Source: Pseudarthrobacter sp. L1SW (GTDB lineage: Bacteria; Actinomycetota; Actinomycetes; Actinomycetales; Micrococcaceae). From it: 64,000 nt of DNA. This document shows positions 19,250-28,570 of the stretch, piece by piece. The notes under the pieces were generated by a model. The model was not told the origin of the DNA, did not search any database, and saw only the letters and a list, made by a program, of their open reading frames with translations. Position numbers and translations under genes: made by a program. The stretch spans positions 3,038,001-3,102,000 of the forward strand of contig NZ_CP078079.1 in NCBI RefSeq assembly GCF_020809045.1. Direction: 5' to 3'. Position 1 is the stretch's first letter. The number at the start of each line of letters is the position of its first letter.

Positions 19250-19256
19250 TCAATAT

Positions 19257-19796
19257 GTGACTTCTCTTGAACAGGTGCCCTGGCTGGTGATGCTCGTGCA
19301 GGTGCCCTCGGAGCCTTCGCGGCACCGGGTGGCGGTGTGGCGTGAGCTCCGGCGCTTCGGCGCGGTCCCCGTCGGGCAGGGCGCCTGGACCGCGCCGGAC
19401 GTTCCCGCCTGCCGCGAGGGCGCCGGGAAGGCCAAGGAGCTGGCCCGCGCCGGAAGCGGCGAAGTACTCCTGCTCACCACCGCTCCGGCCGACGACGCCG
19501 CCAGGCTGCGTGAACTGTTCACCGCTGCACGTGCGGACGAGTGGGCCGAATTCATGGCCGACTGCGGCAAGTTCACCGACGAAATCGCCAAGGAAACCGC
19601 CAAGCGGAAGTTCACCCTGGCCGAACTCGAGGAAGAGGAGCAGAGCCTGGACCGGCTGCGCCGCTGGTTCCGCGCCCTCCGGACCAAGGACGTTTTCGGC
19701 AGCCCGGCGTCGACAGGTGCCGAGCAGAAGCTCGCCGGCTGCGCAGCCGCGCTGGATGGTTTTGCCGCCCTCGTCTACAGCGAGGTGCACTCGTGA
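19257..19796 (+). CDS. ChrB N-terminal-domain-like protein
   Basis: 179 aa, resembling the N-terminal domain of chromate resistance protein ChrB (WLVMLVQVPSEPSRHRVAVWRELRRFG, with variable text after). It lacks the C-terminal domain of full ChrB, which is about twice as long. A charged helix-rich stretch at 115-150 may be a coiled coil. The GTG start is chosen because the ATG two bases earlier runs at once into TGA. GTGA overlap with the MFS gene indicates coupling. A role as sensor or regulator of that exporter is inferred; chromate itself is not shown. Confidence 0.72.
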   Translation: MTSLEQVPWLVMLVQVPSEPSRHRVAVWRELRRFGAVPVGQGAWTAPDVPACREGAGKAKELARAGSGEVLLLTTAPADDAARLRELFTAARADEWAEFMADCGKFTDEIAKETAKRKFTLAELEEEEQSLDRLRRWFRALRTKDVFGSPASTGAEQKLAGCAAALDGFAALVYSEVHS

Positions 19797-20971
19797 CTGC
19801 CCGCACCGCATCCCGCGCCACCGCCGTCTCCGCTCCCCTGTACGCCGCCGGGTTCGTTACCGCATTTGGCGCCCACAGCATCGCGGCGGGCCTGGGCGCG
19901 CAGAGCGGGAACATTGGCCTGTCACTGCTTAACCTGGGCATCCTGCTCGCCCTGTACGACGTCTCCGAGGTGTTCCTCAAACCGGTCTTCGGCGCCCTCA
20001 GCGACCGCGTCGGCGCTAAACCCGTCGTCGTCGGCGGGCTGCTCGCTTTTGCCGCACTGTCCCTGATCGGGCTCTGGGCGGCGGACCCGCTGATGTTGGC
20101 CCTGGCGCGGCTCGGCCAGGGCGCGGCGGCATCCGCGTTCTCGCCGGCGTCGTCCGCCATGGTGGCCCGGCTGGCGCGCGGCGGCAAAGCCGGCATGTAC
20201 TTCGGCAGGTACGGCTCGTGGAAAAGCCTGGGCTACATTATTGGGCCGCTGCTGGGCGCGGGCCTGATCCTGACCGGCGGCTTCGCCCTGCTTTTTGGCA
20301 CCCTCTCGGTGCTCGCGGCGGCCACGGCCGTATGGGTTGCGCTGGCGGTGCCGCACCTTGAGCCACTCCCCCGCCAGCGCTACACGGTGGTGGACCTCGC
20401 CCGCCAGGTGGGCGAGCGGCGCTTCCTCGTCCCCACGCTGGTCCTGGCGGCATCGACGGCGGCGCTCGGGGCCGCCGTCGGATTCCTCCCCGCACTGGCC
20501 ACCAGGCACGGCCTGGACGCCTTCGCCGGCACGGCCGCCGTGAGCCTCCTGGCCCTGGGCTCGGTGCTGGCCCAGCCGCGGGCCGGCAGGCTGAGGGACC
20601 GGAACCGCGTCACGGACAACCAGGGCACGACGGCGGGACTCCTCCTTATTGCCGCAGGCGTGGGGTTGCTGGCGCTCGCCCCCGGGCCGGTCACCATATT
20701 CGTCGCGGCGGCCGCCATCGGCACCGGCATAGGCGTGGCAACACCCCTCGGTTTCGCCCACCTTGCAGACACCACCCCGCCCGAGCGCATGGGCCGCACC
20801 ATGGGCTCCGCCGAACTCGGGCGCGAACTTGGGGATGCCGGCGGGCCGCTGCTGGTAGGTGGCGTGGCCACCCTGACCGCCCTGCCGTTAGGCCTCGGAG
20901 CCCTGGCGTTGCTGATAGCGGCGGCCAGCATTCCCCGCCTCGCCCCGGTCAACCCACACCCGCCCAACTAG
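19793..20971 (+). CDS. MFS transporter
   Basis: 392 aa major facilitator with 12 predicted membrane helices. The loop 2-3 motif is recognisable as GALSDRVGAKPVVVGG, near residue 60. The GTG start at 19793 overlaps the ChrB-like stop by four bases; the longer upstream frame is the wrong frame of that gene. The last residues and the TAG stop are encoded by the left arm of palindrome copy 2, so the natural end may have been replaced by the repeat. Export is likely, the substrate unknown. Confidence 0.85.
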   Translation: MTARTASRATAVSAPLYAAGFVTAFGAHSIAAGLGAQSGNIGLSLLNLGILLALYDVSEVFLKPVFGALSDRVGAKPVVVGGLLAFAALSLIGLWAADPLMLALARLGQGAAASAFSPASSAMVARLARGGKAGMYFGRYGSWKSLGYIIGPLLGAGLILTGGFALLFGTLSVLAAATAVWVALAVPHLEPLPRQRYTVVDLARQVGERRFLVPTLVLAASTAALGAAVGFLPALATRHGLDAFAGTAAVSLLALGSVLAQPRAGRLRDRNRVTDNQGTTAGLLLIAAGVGLLALAPGPVTIFVAAAAIGTGIGVATPLGFAHLADTTPPERMGRTMGSAELGRELGDAGGPLLVGGVATLTALPLGLGALALLIAAASIPRLAPVNPHPPN

Positions 20972-21028
20972 GTAGCGCCAAGTGTCGTTATGAACCCTGG
21001 AAACGACACTTAGCGCTACCCAGTTGGG
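20963..21028. repeat. Palindromic element, copy 2
   Basis: Arms 20963-20989 and 21002-21028 match copy 1 with two arm mismatches (GCGCC against TAGCGC, and one near the outer end). The TAG stop of the MFS gene (20969-20971) lies in the left arm. Confidence 0.9.
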
Positions 21029-21067
21029 TGAACCGGGCTCCCAGCTTTCTGTGACACCCTTAAACCG

Positions 21068-21973
21068 ATGACTTTCCAACGGCAGGCACCCAGCAGGACA
21101 GCAGCCCGACCCGCACCGGGGTCGGGCTTCCTGTTCGTGCTTGCCACCCTGGCCTGCGTGGCCGGACTGATCGCCACCTACTACTACTTCGTGCAGACCA
21201 CCACCGGCCAGTTCATCGACGAGTCGGCGCTGGTGGAGGCCGTGGACATCCACGGGCCGGCGGGCAAGGCGACCACAAAGTTCCTGGATCTGCTGCCCAC
21301 CATCTCACTGGTGATGGCCGCCGTCGTGGTTTTGTTTGTCACGGTGATCCGGAAGCACTGGACGGAGGCCGGGATTGCGGTGGCCGCGTGCGTCGGGGCA
21401 AACATAGCCACCCAGGTGCTGAAGGACCTGCTCCCGGCCCGCCCGGACAAAGGTGTGGTGACGCTGGAGCTGAACTCGCTGCCGTCCGGGCACACCACGC
21501 TGGCGGCGTCGGCTGCGGCCGCGGTCTTCCTGATGGCCTCCCCCCGGTGGCGTCCGATGGCGGGTTTTGTGGGCGGCTCCTTCGCCATCGCGTCCGGCGT
21601 CTCCACCCTGATCAACCAGTGGCACCGGCCGGCCGACGTGGTTGCCGCGTTCCTCCTGGTGGGCGCCTTCATGATTCCCGCGGGCTGGCTCATCATCCGG
21701 CGCGGGTCCTGGAATGAGTGGGAGGGGTTCGGCGGGCACATCGGTTCGGCGCGGATCTGGCTGACGCTGCCGGTTGTGATCGGGCTGGTGTCCGCGGCGG
21801 TGGCGGTGTATTCGCTGGCCCGGATCGCTCCGGGTCCGTGGCAGGAGGCCAGCACCACGAACTATTTCTGGGCGGGGATCGCGCTGATCGTGATCGCCGG
21901 GTACCTCGCCACCGTCGCCACCACCTCACTGTTCGCATTCGCCGCACGACGGCGGGACTCACCCAGGCGCTGA
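21068..21973 (+). CDS. PAP2-family membrane phosphatase
   Basis: 301 aa, type 2 phosphatidic acid phosphatase family, acting on lipid phosphates or prenyl diphosphates at the membrane. The three family motifs are recognisable: KDLLPARP (Kx6RP type), SLPSGHTT (PSGH) and the third around STLINQWHRPADV with the catalytic His. About six membrane helices. Palindrome copies 2 and 3 lie on either side. Undecaprenyl diphosphate recycling is one possibility; sequence alone does not fix the substrate. Confidence 0.85.
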   Translation: MTFQRQAPSRTAARPAPGSGFLFVLATLACVAGLIATYYYFVQTTTGQFIDESALVEAVDIHGPAGKATTKFLDLLPTISLVMAAVVVLFVTVIRKHWTEAGIAVAACVGANIATQVLKDLLPARPDKGVVTLELNSLPSGHTTLAASAAAAVFLMASPRWRPMAGFVGGSFAIASGVSTLINQWHRPADVVAAFLLVGAFMIPAGWLIIRRGSWNEWEGFGGHIGSARIWLTLPVVIGLVSAAVAVYSLARIAPGPWQEASTTNYFWAGIALIVIAGYLATVATTSLFAFAARRRDSPRR

Positions 21974-21995
21974 CGGTCACCTTGGCCCCCGCCCG

Positions 21996-22061
21996 CCCAA
22001 CTAGGTAGCGCCAAGTGTCGTTTTGGAGCCTCAAAACGACACTTAGCGCTACCTAGTTGGG
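21996..22061. repeat. Palindromic element, copy 3
   Basis: Arms of 30 bases (21996-22025, 22032-22061) with a 6-base loop, the longest of the three copies. One arm mismatch (GCGCC/AGCGC), as in copy 2. It starts 23 bases after the PAP2 stop codon. Confidence 0.92.
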
Positions 22062-22437
22062 AGGGGAGCGGGAGGGCCGCCGCCAGCCTCCTGTCCGGGC
22101 CCCCCACCCACCCGGCTTGGCTGCCACCCGGCGTGGCCTGGTCCATGGCGCGGACCTTGCTGAAGGTTGATCGTTTCTTGAGGCATTACCGCCCCGTATT
22201 TTGATACAGCCCGTGAATACTTGCTGGTGCTTGGCCGGGGCTTTGACCGAACTGATGTTCGCTGACCCCGCCCACCAGTCTCCTGGCGGCGTTTTGAAGT
22301 GGGCGCCGCCAGGTATCCTGCGTCCCGGCGCCGCCCATCCCCCCACGGCGGCGCCGGGACTTCCAAAAGGAGCACCGGGTGTGGTGCAGCCCAACCGCGG
22401 TCAGGGATACTGTCGGTATGAACCGTGAGGCGCGGTC
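22062..22437. other. Gene-free leader ahead of the response regulator with two strong hairpins
   Basis: No credible coding region. CCTGGCGGCG (22282-22291) pairs with CGCCGCCAGG (22304-22313), and a perfect 14-bp stem joins 22322-22335 with 22347-22360. The second ends 77 bases before the regulator ATG. These could be a terminator of the PAP2 unit or leader structures of the regulator; neither has a long T-run. Confidence 0.6.
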
Positions 22438-23148
<711 letters not shown>

Positions 23149-24762
23149 GCGGCTGCACCCGAGCCTTCCCGGCGGACTCTGCAGGGCCCGACTCTCCCGG
23201 CGCTGCCGGTGGTGCCGGTGGCGCCGGTGCGGACGCTGCCGCGGCAGACTCTGCCGGGGCGGCCTGGGCGGGGAATGCCAGCTCAAACCGGCAGCCGCCG
23301 CCCGGGGCTTCCGTGCACCGGATCCGGCCGCCGTGGGCGCTGACGATCGCGGACGTGATGGCCAGCCCCAGGCCGCTGCCGCCGCTGTCGCGCGACCTGC
23401 TTTCGTCAAGCCGGACAAACCGTTCAAAAATCCGCTCCCGGTCGGCGGCAGGCACGGGCGGCCCGTCATCGTCGATGGTGAGCAGAACGTCGTCGAGCGA
23501 GTTGCGCACCCGGATGCTGATCCGCGTGCGGGCGTACCGCTCCGCGTTGTCCAGGACGTTCCGGATGGCCCGGCCAAGGCTCCGGACGTCGCCGGTAATC
23601 CGCGCCGGTTCAAGCTCCGCCTGGATCTCGTGCCTGCTGGTGCAGCGGAGGCGGCCGACCTCGTCATTGAGGACATCGTCCAGGTCCACGTCGGCGGCGT
23701 CCAGGCGCAGGCCCTGGTCGTCGGCCTTGGCCAGGGTCAGCAGGTCCTGGACCAGGTAGCGCATCCGAGCCGTTTCCCCGGCCACAACCTCCTTTGACTC
23801 CTCCCACGTGACCCCGGACGGATCGGCGGCCGCGATCTCCACCGCTGCGCTGAGCGTTGCCAGGGGGCTGCGCAGTTCGTGGCTTGCATCGGAGACGAAT
23901 CGCCGCTGTTCCTGGTCCGAGGCCTCCAGCCGGTCCAGCATCATGTTCATCGTCTGCGCCAGGGCCTGGATCTCGTCCGATGTCTGGGGCACCCCCACCC
24001 GGCCGTCCAGGCTCTTGGCGTTAATGCCCGCAACCTGGTCCCGGATCTGCTCAACCTGGCGCAGGGACCGTCCCACGAGCATCCAGACCCCGACGCCGAC
24101 CCCTGCCAGGAGGAGCGGCGCGGCGCCCAGGACGAACCATGCCACGGTGGCCACCGTCTCGGACTGCACTGAAACGGTGGCGGCAACGGCGACGGTGTAG
24201 ACCTTATCGTCCTCGCCGACGCCCGTGGCCGCAACGAGCAGCTCGTCGTCGAACAGGCTCTGCTGCACCGAGACGCGCTCGAACAGCGTCTGCTTGGCTG
24301 CCGGCCGCAGCGCCGTGATGGGCTCCGTGGCTGCGGCCGGTACGGACGCGGCCAAGACGGCCCCCTTGGGGTCCAGGATCTGGATGTACTGGCCGGGCCG
24401 CGCCGCGGACCTGACGTAATTGGCGGCTTCCTCAAGGTCCTGTTCCGCGATGTGGGCAACCACGTCCTCGGCCTGGAGCCTGGTGAGCCGCTCGGTGGAT
24501 GACACCAGGGCCCTCTGGAGCAGCAGCAGGAGGGTCAGCCCGCCAACCAGCAGGGCAGCCGCCACAAAGGCGACCGCAGTGGCCGTTGCCCGCTTGCGCA
24601 CACCCCAGCGGCGGGTGCGCGTCTTCCCGAAGGGGGTGCGCATTTTCCCGAAGCGCGGGCGCCGCTTTTCGGCCTCCATGAACCAAGGATGCGTCCCGTT
24701 GCCGCCTGTGACAAACCCTCCTGCCAACTGTTTTTGATTCTTTTGTCCATGCTGTGCCCCGG

Positions 24763-24788
24763 CTGAGGCAAACTGAGCCCTGGCTGAG
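24763..24788 (+). promoter_or_regulatory. Triple CTGAG direct repeat in the kinase/PepSY divergent promoter
   Basis: CTGAG occurs at 24763-24767, 24773-24777 and 24784-24788, spaced 10 and 11 bases. Two copies extend to GGCTGAG. Direct repeats at one helical turn are the usual operator form for OmpR/PhoB-family regulators, so the neighbouring regulator is a candidate ligand. Confidence 0.45.
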
Positions 24789-24881
24789 ATTTGCGGGCCG
24801 GAATTTGTGGGCGGAGAAGCGTTGGGAGCACACTGGTTTCACTATCAGGATCTGCTGGGGGCCATACAACAGGAGACCGTC

Positions 24882-25397
24882 ATGGGCAGGAAAATTCTTT
24901 TGATCACAGGCGTTGCTGCCGCGGCAGCCGCCATCAGCGGAGCGTCCATTGCCACGGCCAGCACCACCCCGGGCGATGACCAGCCGTTGAACGGAACCGC
25001 CCTTCAGCAGGCCAGCGATGCCGCCATTGCCCGCACAGGTCCCGGCACCGTCATCAGTGCCGAGTCTGAGAACGACCCCAACACCCCTTATGAAGTGAAC
25101 GTCCAGTTGAACAACGGCACGCGCGTGGAAGTGGAGCTGGACAGCTCGTTCCAGGTGGTGTCGGAGGGGCAGGACGACGGCGAATCAGGGCCGCCGCTGA
25201 GCGCTGCGGACCGCGACAGGGCAGGGCAGGCCGCGCTGGCGAACGTGGGCAAGGGCCGGATAGGGGACGTGGAACGGGAGAATGAGGGCGGCGCCGCCTA
25301 CGAGGCGGAAGTCATTCTTGACGACGGTTCGGAAGTCGACGTTGAACTGGGGGCAGACTTCCAGGTCCTGCGCACGGGCGCGCCGGAACGCGACTGA
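24882..25397 (+). CDS. Secreted protein with two PepSY-like units
   Basis: 171 aa. A signal peptide (residues 1-27, MGRKILLITGVAAAAAAISG start) is followed by two similar units of about 65 residues, each with an ALQQA or AGQAALANVG helix, YEVNV or YEAEV, and a DGTRVEVELDSSFQV-like hairpin, as in PepSY/YpeB-type domains. Start at 24882 follows AGGAGACC. It diverges from the sensor kinase. PepSY proteins near two-component genes are often inhibitors or sensors of envelope stress; that role is inferred. Confidence 0.8.
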   Translation: MGRKILLITGVAAAAAAISGASIATASTTPGDDQPLNGTALQQASDAAIARTGPGTVISAESENDPNTPYEVNVQLNNGTRVEVELDSSFQVVSEGQDDGESGPPLSAADRDRAGQAALANVGKGRIGDVERENEGGAAYEAEVILDDGSEVDVELGADFQVLRTGAPERD

Positions 25398-25433
25398 TCC
25401 GCGGGCCAAGCCAAGCGGGCCGGGAGCCGTCCG

Positions 25434-25637
25434 ATGAGGATGCTACCCAAGTTTCACATCCTCGCACTGGCAACGGACAGCGGGGTCCTGGCCGTGGGGC
25501 TGCTGGCCGGGCCTGAGGCCACAGGCACTACCTTCATCCTGGTGTCGATAGGACTCGGCGCGTATGCAAGGTTCGGGCACGGCACACCCGCAGTCAGGCA
25601 GAACCAACCGGCCGCCCCGGCTCGTACAGGTCAATGA
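25434..25637 (+). CDS. Possible small membrane protein
   Basis: 67 aa with two hydrophobic stretches (about 8-24 and 32-46) and a Pro/Ala/Gln-rich tail. It begins 37 bases after the PepSY-like gene on the same strand. Its 3' end overlaps the LssY_C gene on the other strand by 44 bases. I do not recognise it. No strong ribosome site is seen, so it may be spurious. Confidence 0.35.
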   Translation: MRMLPKFHILALATDSGVLAVGLLAGPEATGTTFILVSIGLGAYARFGHGTPAVRQNQPAAPARTGQ

Positions 25638-26565
25638 TCGGCAGGTGCCCGTCCGTGCGGATGGCATCGCCGCCACCGTTGCGGTGGTGGTAGCCGCTGG
25701 AGTAGTTGAGGATGACGTGCACAGACTGCACGGCCTCGGCTGCCTGCAGCGTGGCAATGATGAAGTCGCGTTCCTCGTCCGTGCGGTCGGCGATCTTGTG
25801 CGTGATCTGGAACGTGAACAGGGACAGTCCCACGCTTCTGTCGTATGTGCCGGCCCCCACCCAATCCACGGACAGGCCCCCCGGCAGCATCCACCCGGGC
25901 GGGCACTTCCAGAACCGGACATGGTGGCGCTTGCGCGGGTTCCCGTCGATCTCGCGCTGGAACGCCAGGTCCTGTTTATTGCCGAACACGTACAGGGAAC
26001 TGACCGGGGCGGCGGGATAGCTGCGGCCCAGGACGGTGGACGCCAGGGTGTGCCAGGCGGTCGCCGGGGTGATGGGATCCGCTTCCACCCAGCCGGCGGA
26101 GAGCATGGCCCGCCGCAGCTCTTCCTCCGTCCCCACCACGGCGAGGTTGACGGGATCGCCCAGCACGCCGTCGCCCGTCCTTGCCCGCCCGATGAAGTAG
26201 TCCGGGATGTACAGGCTGCTCAGGATCTTGTGGATGCGCGGCAGCAGGGCGTAGGCCAGGATCAGCCACACGGGCAGGAACACCCACGCCTGCTCGGGGC
26301 CGCGGGAGAGCCTGGAGAGCAGGAAATAGTACACAGCCCAGCCGACGGCGACAGTCACCACCAGGTACAGCAGCCGCTGCAGCACCGCCAGGACAGTGGC
26401 CCACCTGCTCTGCCGCCGCTCCACGGCGCTGCTTGAGCGTGAGTGGTCCGGCTCGTCCGGGGCAGGCCGCGAATCCGCCCGCGAGTCCCCCACGCGCGAT
26501 TCACCCATAGCCGAGTCCCCCATATCCGCGTCCCCCACCTCCGGATCGTCCAACCCAGGCGTCAC
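25594..26565 (-). CDS. LssY C-terminal-domain membrane protein
   Basis: 323 aa. The N-terminal 55 residues are acidic, with a repeated pattern of Asp/Ser/Met (GDS, GES). Two membrane segments follow at about 58-80 and 92-110. The remainder fits the LssY_C domain: YIPDYFIGRARTGDGVLGDP, then TPATAWHTLAS, HHVRFW and DRSVGLS. Domain function is not known. The ATG overlaps the stop of the lipase-like gene by four bases, so the two are coupled and probably act together in the envelope or on lipids. Confidence 0.78.
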   Translation of the reverse strand: MTPGLDDPEVGDADMGDSAMGESRVGDSRADSRPAPDEPDHSRSSSAVERRQSRWATVLAVLQRLLYLVVTVAVGWAVYYFLLSRLSRGPEQAWVFLPVWLILAYALLPRIHKILSSLYIPDYFIGRARTGDGVLGDPVNLAVVGTEEELRRAMLSAGWVEADPITPATAWHTLASTVLGRSYPAAPVSSLYVFGNKQDLAFQREIDGNPRKRHHVRFWKCPPGWMLPGGLSVDWVGAGTYDRSVGLSLFTFQITHKIADRTDEERDFIIATLQAAEAVQSVHVILNYSSGYHHRNGGGDAIRTDGHLPIIDLYEPGRPVGSA

Positions 26566-27266
26566 GGCTCGTCGGGGTTCAGCTGCTCAACGATGATCCG
26601 CGCCGTCTCAGGATCACCCAGAATCCGGAAGTGCCCGGCGGTGGGCAGCTCGATATTGGTGGCGCCGGGAAGGACGCTGCCCTCGGGAATGTGGGGATCG
26701 AACGGGCCGTAGATGGAGGTGATCCGGCTGTTGATCGCCTCCTCGCGGGCCAGCTCGAGGGTCAGCGGATGACGGGGCGAAAAGATGCGCAGGCTCGGCA
26801 GCAGCATGTACCTGGCATAGCGGGACCCGGAGAACGGCGTGCATACAGTGACCATCCGGTCGATCCGCTGCTCGGGGTCCAGCATCAGCATGGCGTACTT
26901 CCCGATCAGCCCGCCCTTGCTGTGCGCCACGATCGCGGCGTCCCGCAGGCCCGCTTCCTCCAGGTGTTGCGCCACCATCCGGGCGGCCACCGGCACATCC
27001 AGCTGGTTCCGCTGCAGCACCGTGACCACGTGCACGGGATGGCCAGCGTCGTGGATGGCCTGGATCAGCGGCATCATGAACTGCCAGTTTTCGTACACTC
27101 CGGGAATGATCAGCACCGGCCGCCGGTGGCCCTGGTGGAAGGACCCGGGCTGGACGCGCGACAACATGCCGCGGACCTGCCATCCCGCGGCGTAAAGGTA
27201 GTCCTGCAGCCACCAGGCACCTTTTTGCAGCACACTGATCCGGGTGGGCGTGCCCCGTTCACTCAT
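26562..27266 (-). CDS. Lipase-like alpha/beta hydrolase
   Basis: 234 aa. LIIPGVYENW near residue 52 replaces the usual HG oxyanion loop; the nucleophile elbow is AHSKGG with Ser116; a late LPTAGHFRILGD supplies the probable His. It resembles PGAP1/lipase-class proteins. No signal peptide is seen, so the protein is probably cytoplasmic or held by its partner, the LssY_C membrane protein, whose start overlaps its stop. Substrate unknown. Confidence 0.78.
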   Translation of the reverse strand: MSERGTPTRISVLQKGAWWLQDYLYAAGWQVRGMLSRVQPGSFHQGHRRPVLIIPGVYENWQFMMPLIQAIHDAGHPVHVVTVLQRNQLDVPVAARMVAQHLEEAGLRDAAIVAHSKGGLIGKYAMLMLDPEQRIDRMVTVCTPFSGSRYARYMLLPSLRIFSPRHPLTLELAREEAINSRITSIYGPFDPHIPEGSVLPGATNIELPTAGHFRILGDPETARIIVEQLNPDEP

Positions 27267-27293
27267 CTGTCGAGGATATCCCCTACCCCCGGG

Positions 27294-28511
27294 TCAGTAG
27301 TTGCGGCGGTGCTTCAGGCGTGGAATTACGACGGCGAACACGACCGCCGCCGCGAACCCCAGTACGCCCGTAGCTGAGATCCCCGCGCCCAGGGTGGCAA
27401 GGGCGGTCACCGCGGAGAGCAGCACGGGCCCGGCGGTGGACCCGGCGTCGGCCATGAACCGCCACAGGCCCAGGAACTGCCCGCGGCCGCGGTCCGGCGA
27501 GAAGTCGGCACCCAACGTCATCACCAGTCCCGAACTGATTCCGTTGCCGAACCCGATCAGCAGCGCCGCCAGCAGCAACCCCGCAAAGGACCCTGTCAGC
27601 GGAATCAGCAGCAGGGCCGTCCCCATCAGCAGCGTGGAAGGAACCGCCACGAACTGCCGGCCCTTCCGATCCATCAGCTTGCCCGCGGGATAGAACACCA
27701 GCATGTCGATCGCCCCGGAGAGCCCGTAAACCAGGGAGGCTGAGGTGGCGTCCATGCCCAGGTTGTCCGCCCAGAGCGGGATAACCACCTGGCGGGAAGA
27801 GCGGAGGGCGCTGAGCAGCAGGATCCCCACACCCAGCGAAAGGAACACGCCCGCGTGGGACACCGCGACGCTCCGGAGGGTGGGCTCCGGACCCTCGTGG
27901 CCGCCGTCGGGCGCCGGCGGAACGGCCAGGTCCGGGATGGTGAGGGACAGCAACGCGGCTCCCGCCATGGCCACCACGCCCACCCAGTAGGCACCGCTGA
28001 TCCCGGCGAACTGCATCACCGCCGCGCCCAGGAACGGGCCGATGAACACGCCGATGCGGTTCACGCCCCCCAGCGTGGAGAGCGCCCGTGCCCGGAACTC
28101 CACGGGCACGGCCTCGGTGAGGTACTTCTGCCGGGCCAGCCCGAACACGGCCCCGGACATCCCGACGACGGCCATCGCCGCCGCGAGCAGCCACAGCCCG
28201 TCAGGTATCACGGAGGTCAGCCCCGCCGCCGCGAGCGCCAGTCCGGCGGCGACGGCGGCACCCACGATGGACCAGCGCTCACCAAATTTAAGGGTCACCA
28301 AGGATGCGGGCAGGTTGAAGAACCAGGACCCCAGCCCGATCAGCGTGACAATCAGGGCAGCGACGGCCACCGAAGCGCCAAGATCCCGGGCGGTGAGGGC
28401 CACCACCGGCAGGATGGCTCCCGTGCCGATCCCGTAGAGCAGCGTGGGCCCGAAAGCAGCCACTGCCATGCCGCGCAGGCTGAAGGGCTGGGGGTCGTCC
28501 GGGGAAGTCAT
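27294..28511 (-). CDS. MFS transporter downstream of a poly-C/G tract
   Basis: 405 aa from the ATG at 28511, with 12 predicted membrane helices. Recognisable features are the N-terminal YGIGTGAILPVVALTA segment and a shortened loop around GLGSWFFNLPASLVTLKFGERW. The longer upstream frame reads a Gly run from the homopolymer and is rejected. The 22-base C run (G on the coding strand) ends 26 bases before the start codon, so tract length could alter expression. It lies 27 bases from the lipase-like gene, possibly co-transcribed. Confidence 0.85.
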   Translation of the reverse strand: MTSPDDPQPFSLRGMAVAAFGPTLLYGIGTGAILPVVALTARDLGASVAVAALIVTLIGLGSWFFNLPASLVTLKFGERWSIVGAAVAAGLALAAAGLTSVIPDGLWLLAAAMAVVGMSGAVFGLARQKYLTEAVPVEFRARALSTLGGVNRIGVFIGPFLGAAVMQFAGISGAYWVGVVAMAGAALLSLTIPDLAVPPAPDGGHEGPEPTLRSVAVSHAGVFLSLGVGILLLSALRSSRQVVIPLWADNLGMDATSASLVYGLSGAIDMLVFYPAGKLMDRKGRQFVAVPSTLLMGTALLLIPLTGSFAGLLLAALLIGFGNGISSGLVMTLGADFSPDRGRGQFLGLWRFMADAGSTAGPVLLSAVTALATLGAGISATGVLGFAAAVVFAVVIPRLKHRRNY

Positions 28512-28536
28512 CAGATTTATCCTATGGCCGCCCCCG

Positions 28537-28558
28537 CCCCCCCCCCCCCCCCCCCCCC
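28537..28558. repeat. Homopolymer of 22 C
   Basis: Uninterrupted C at 28537-28558, preceded by five C and one G. It lies between the stop of the small membrane protein (28571) and the MFS start (28511), both read on the minus strand. Such tracts slip during replication. It may also mark an uncertain base count in the assembly. Confidence 0.95.
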
Positions 28559-28570
28559 GGCGCCGGCCAG

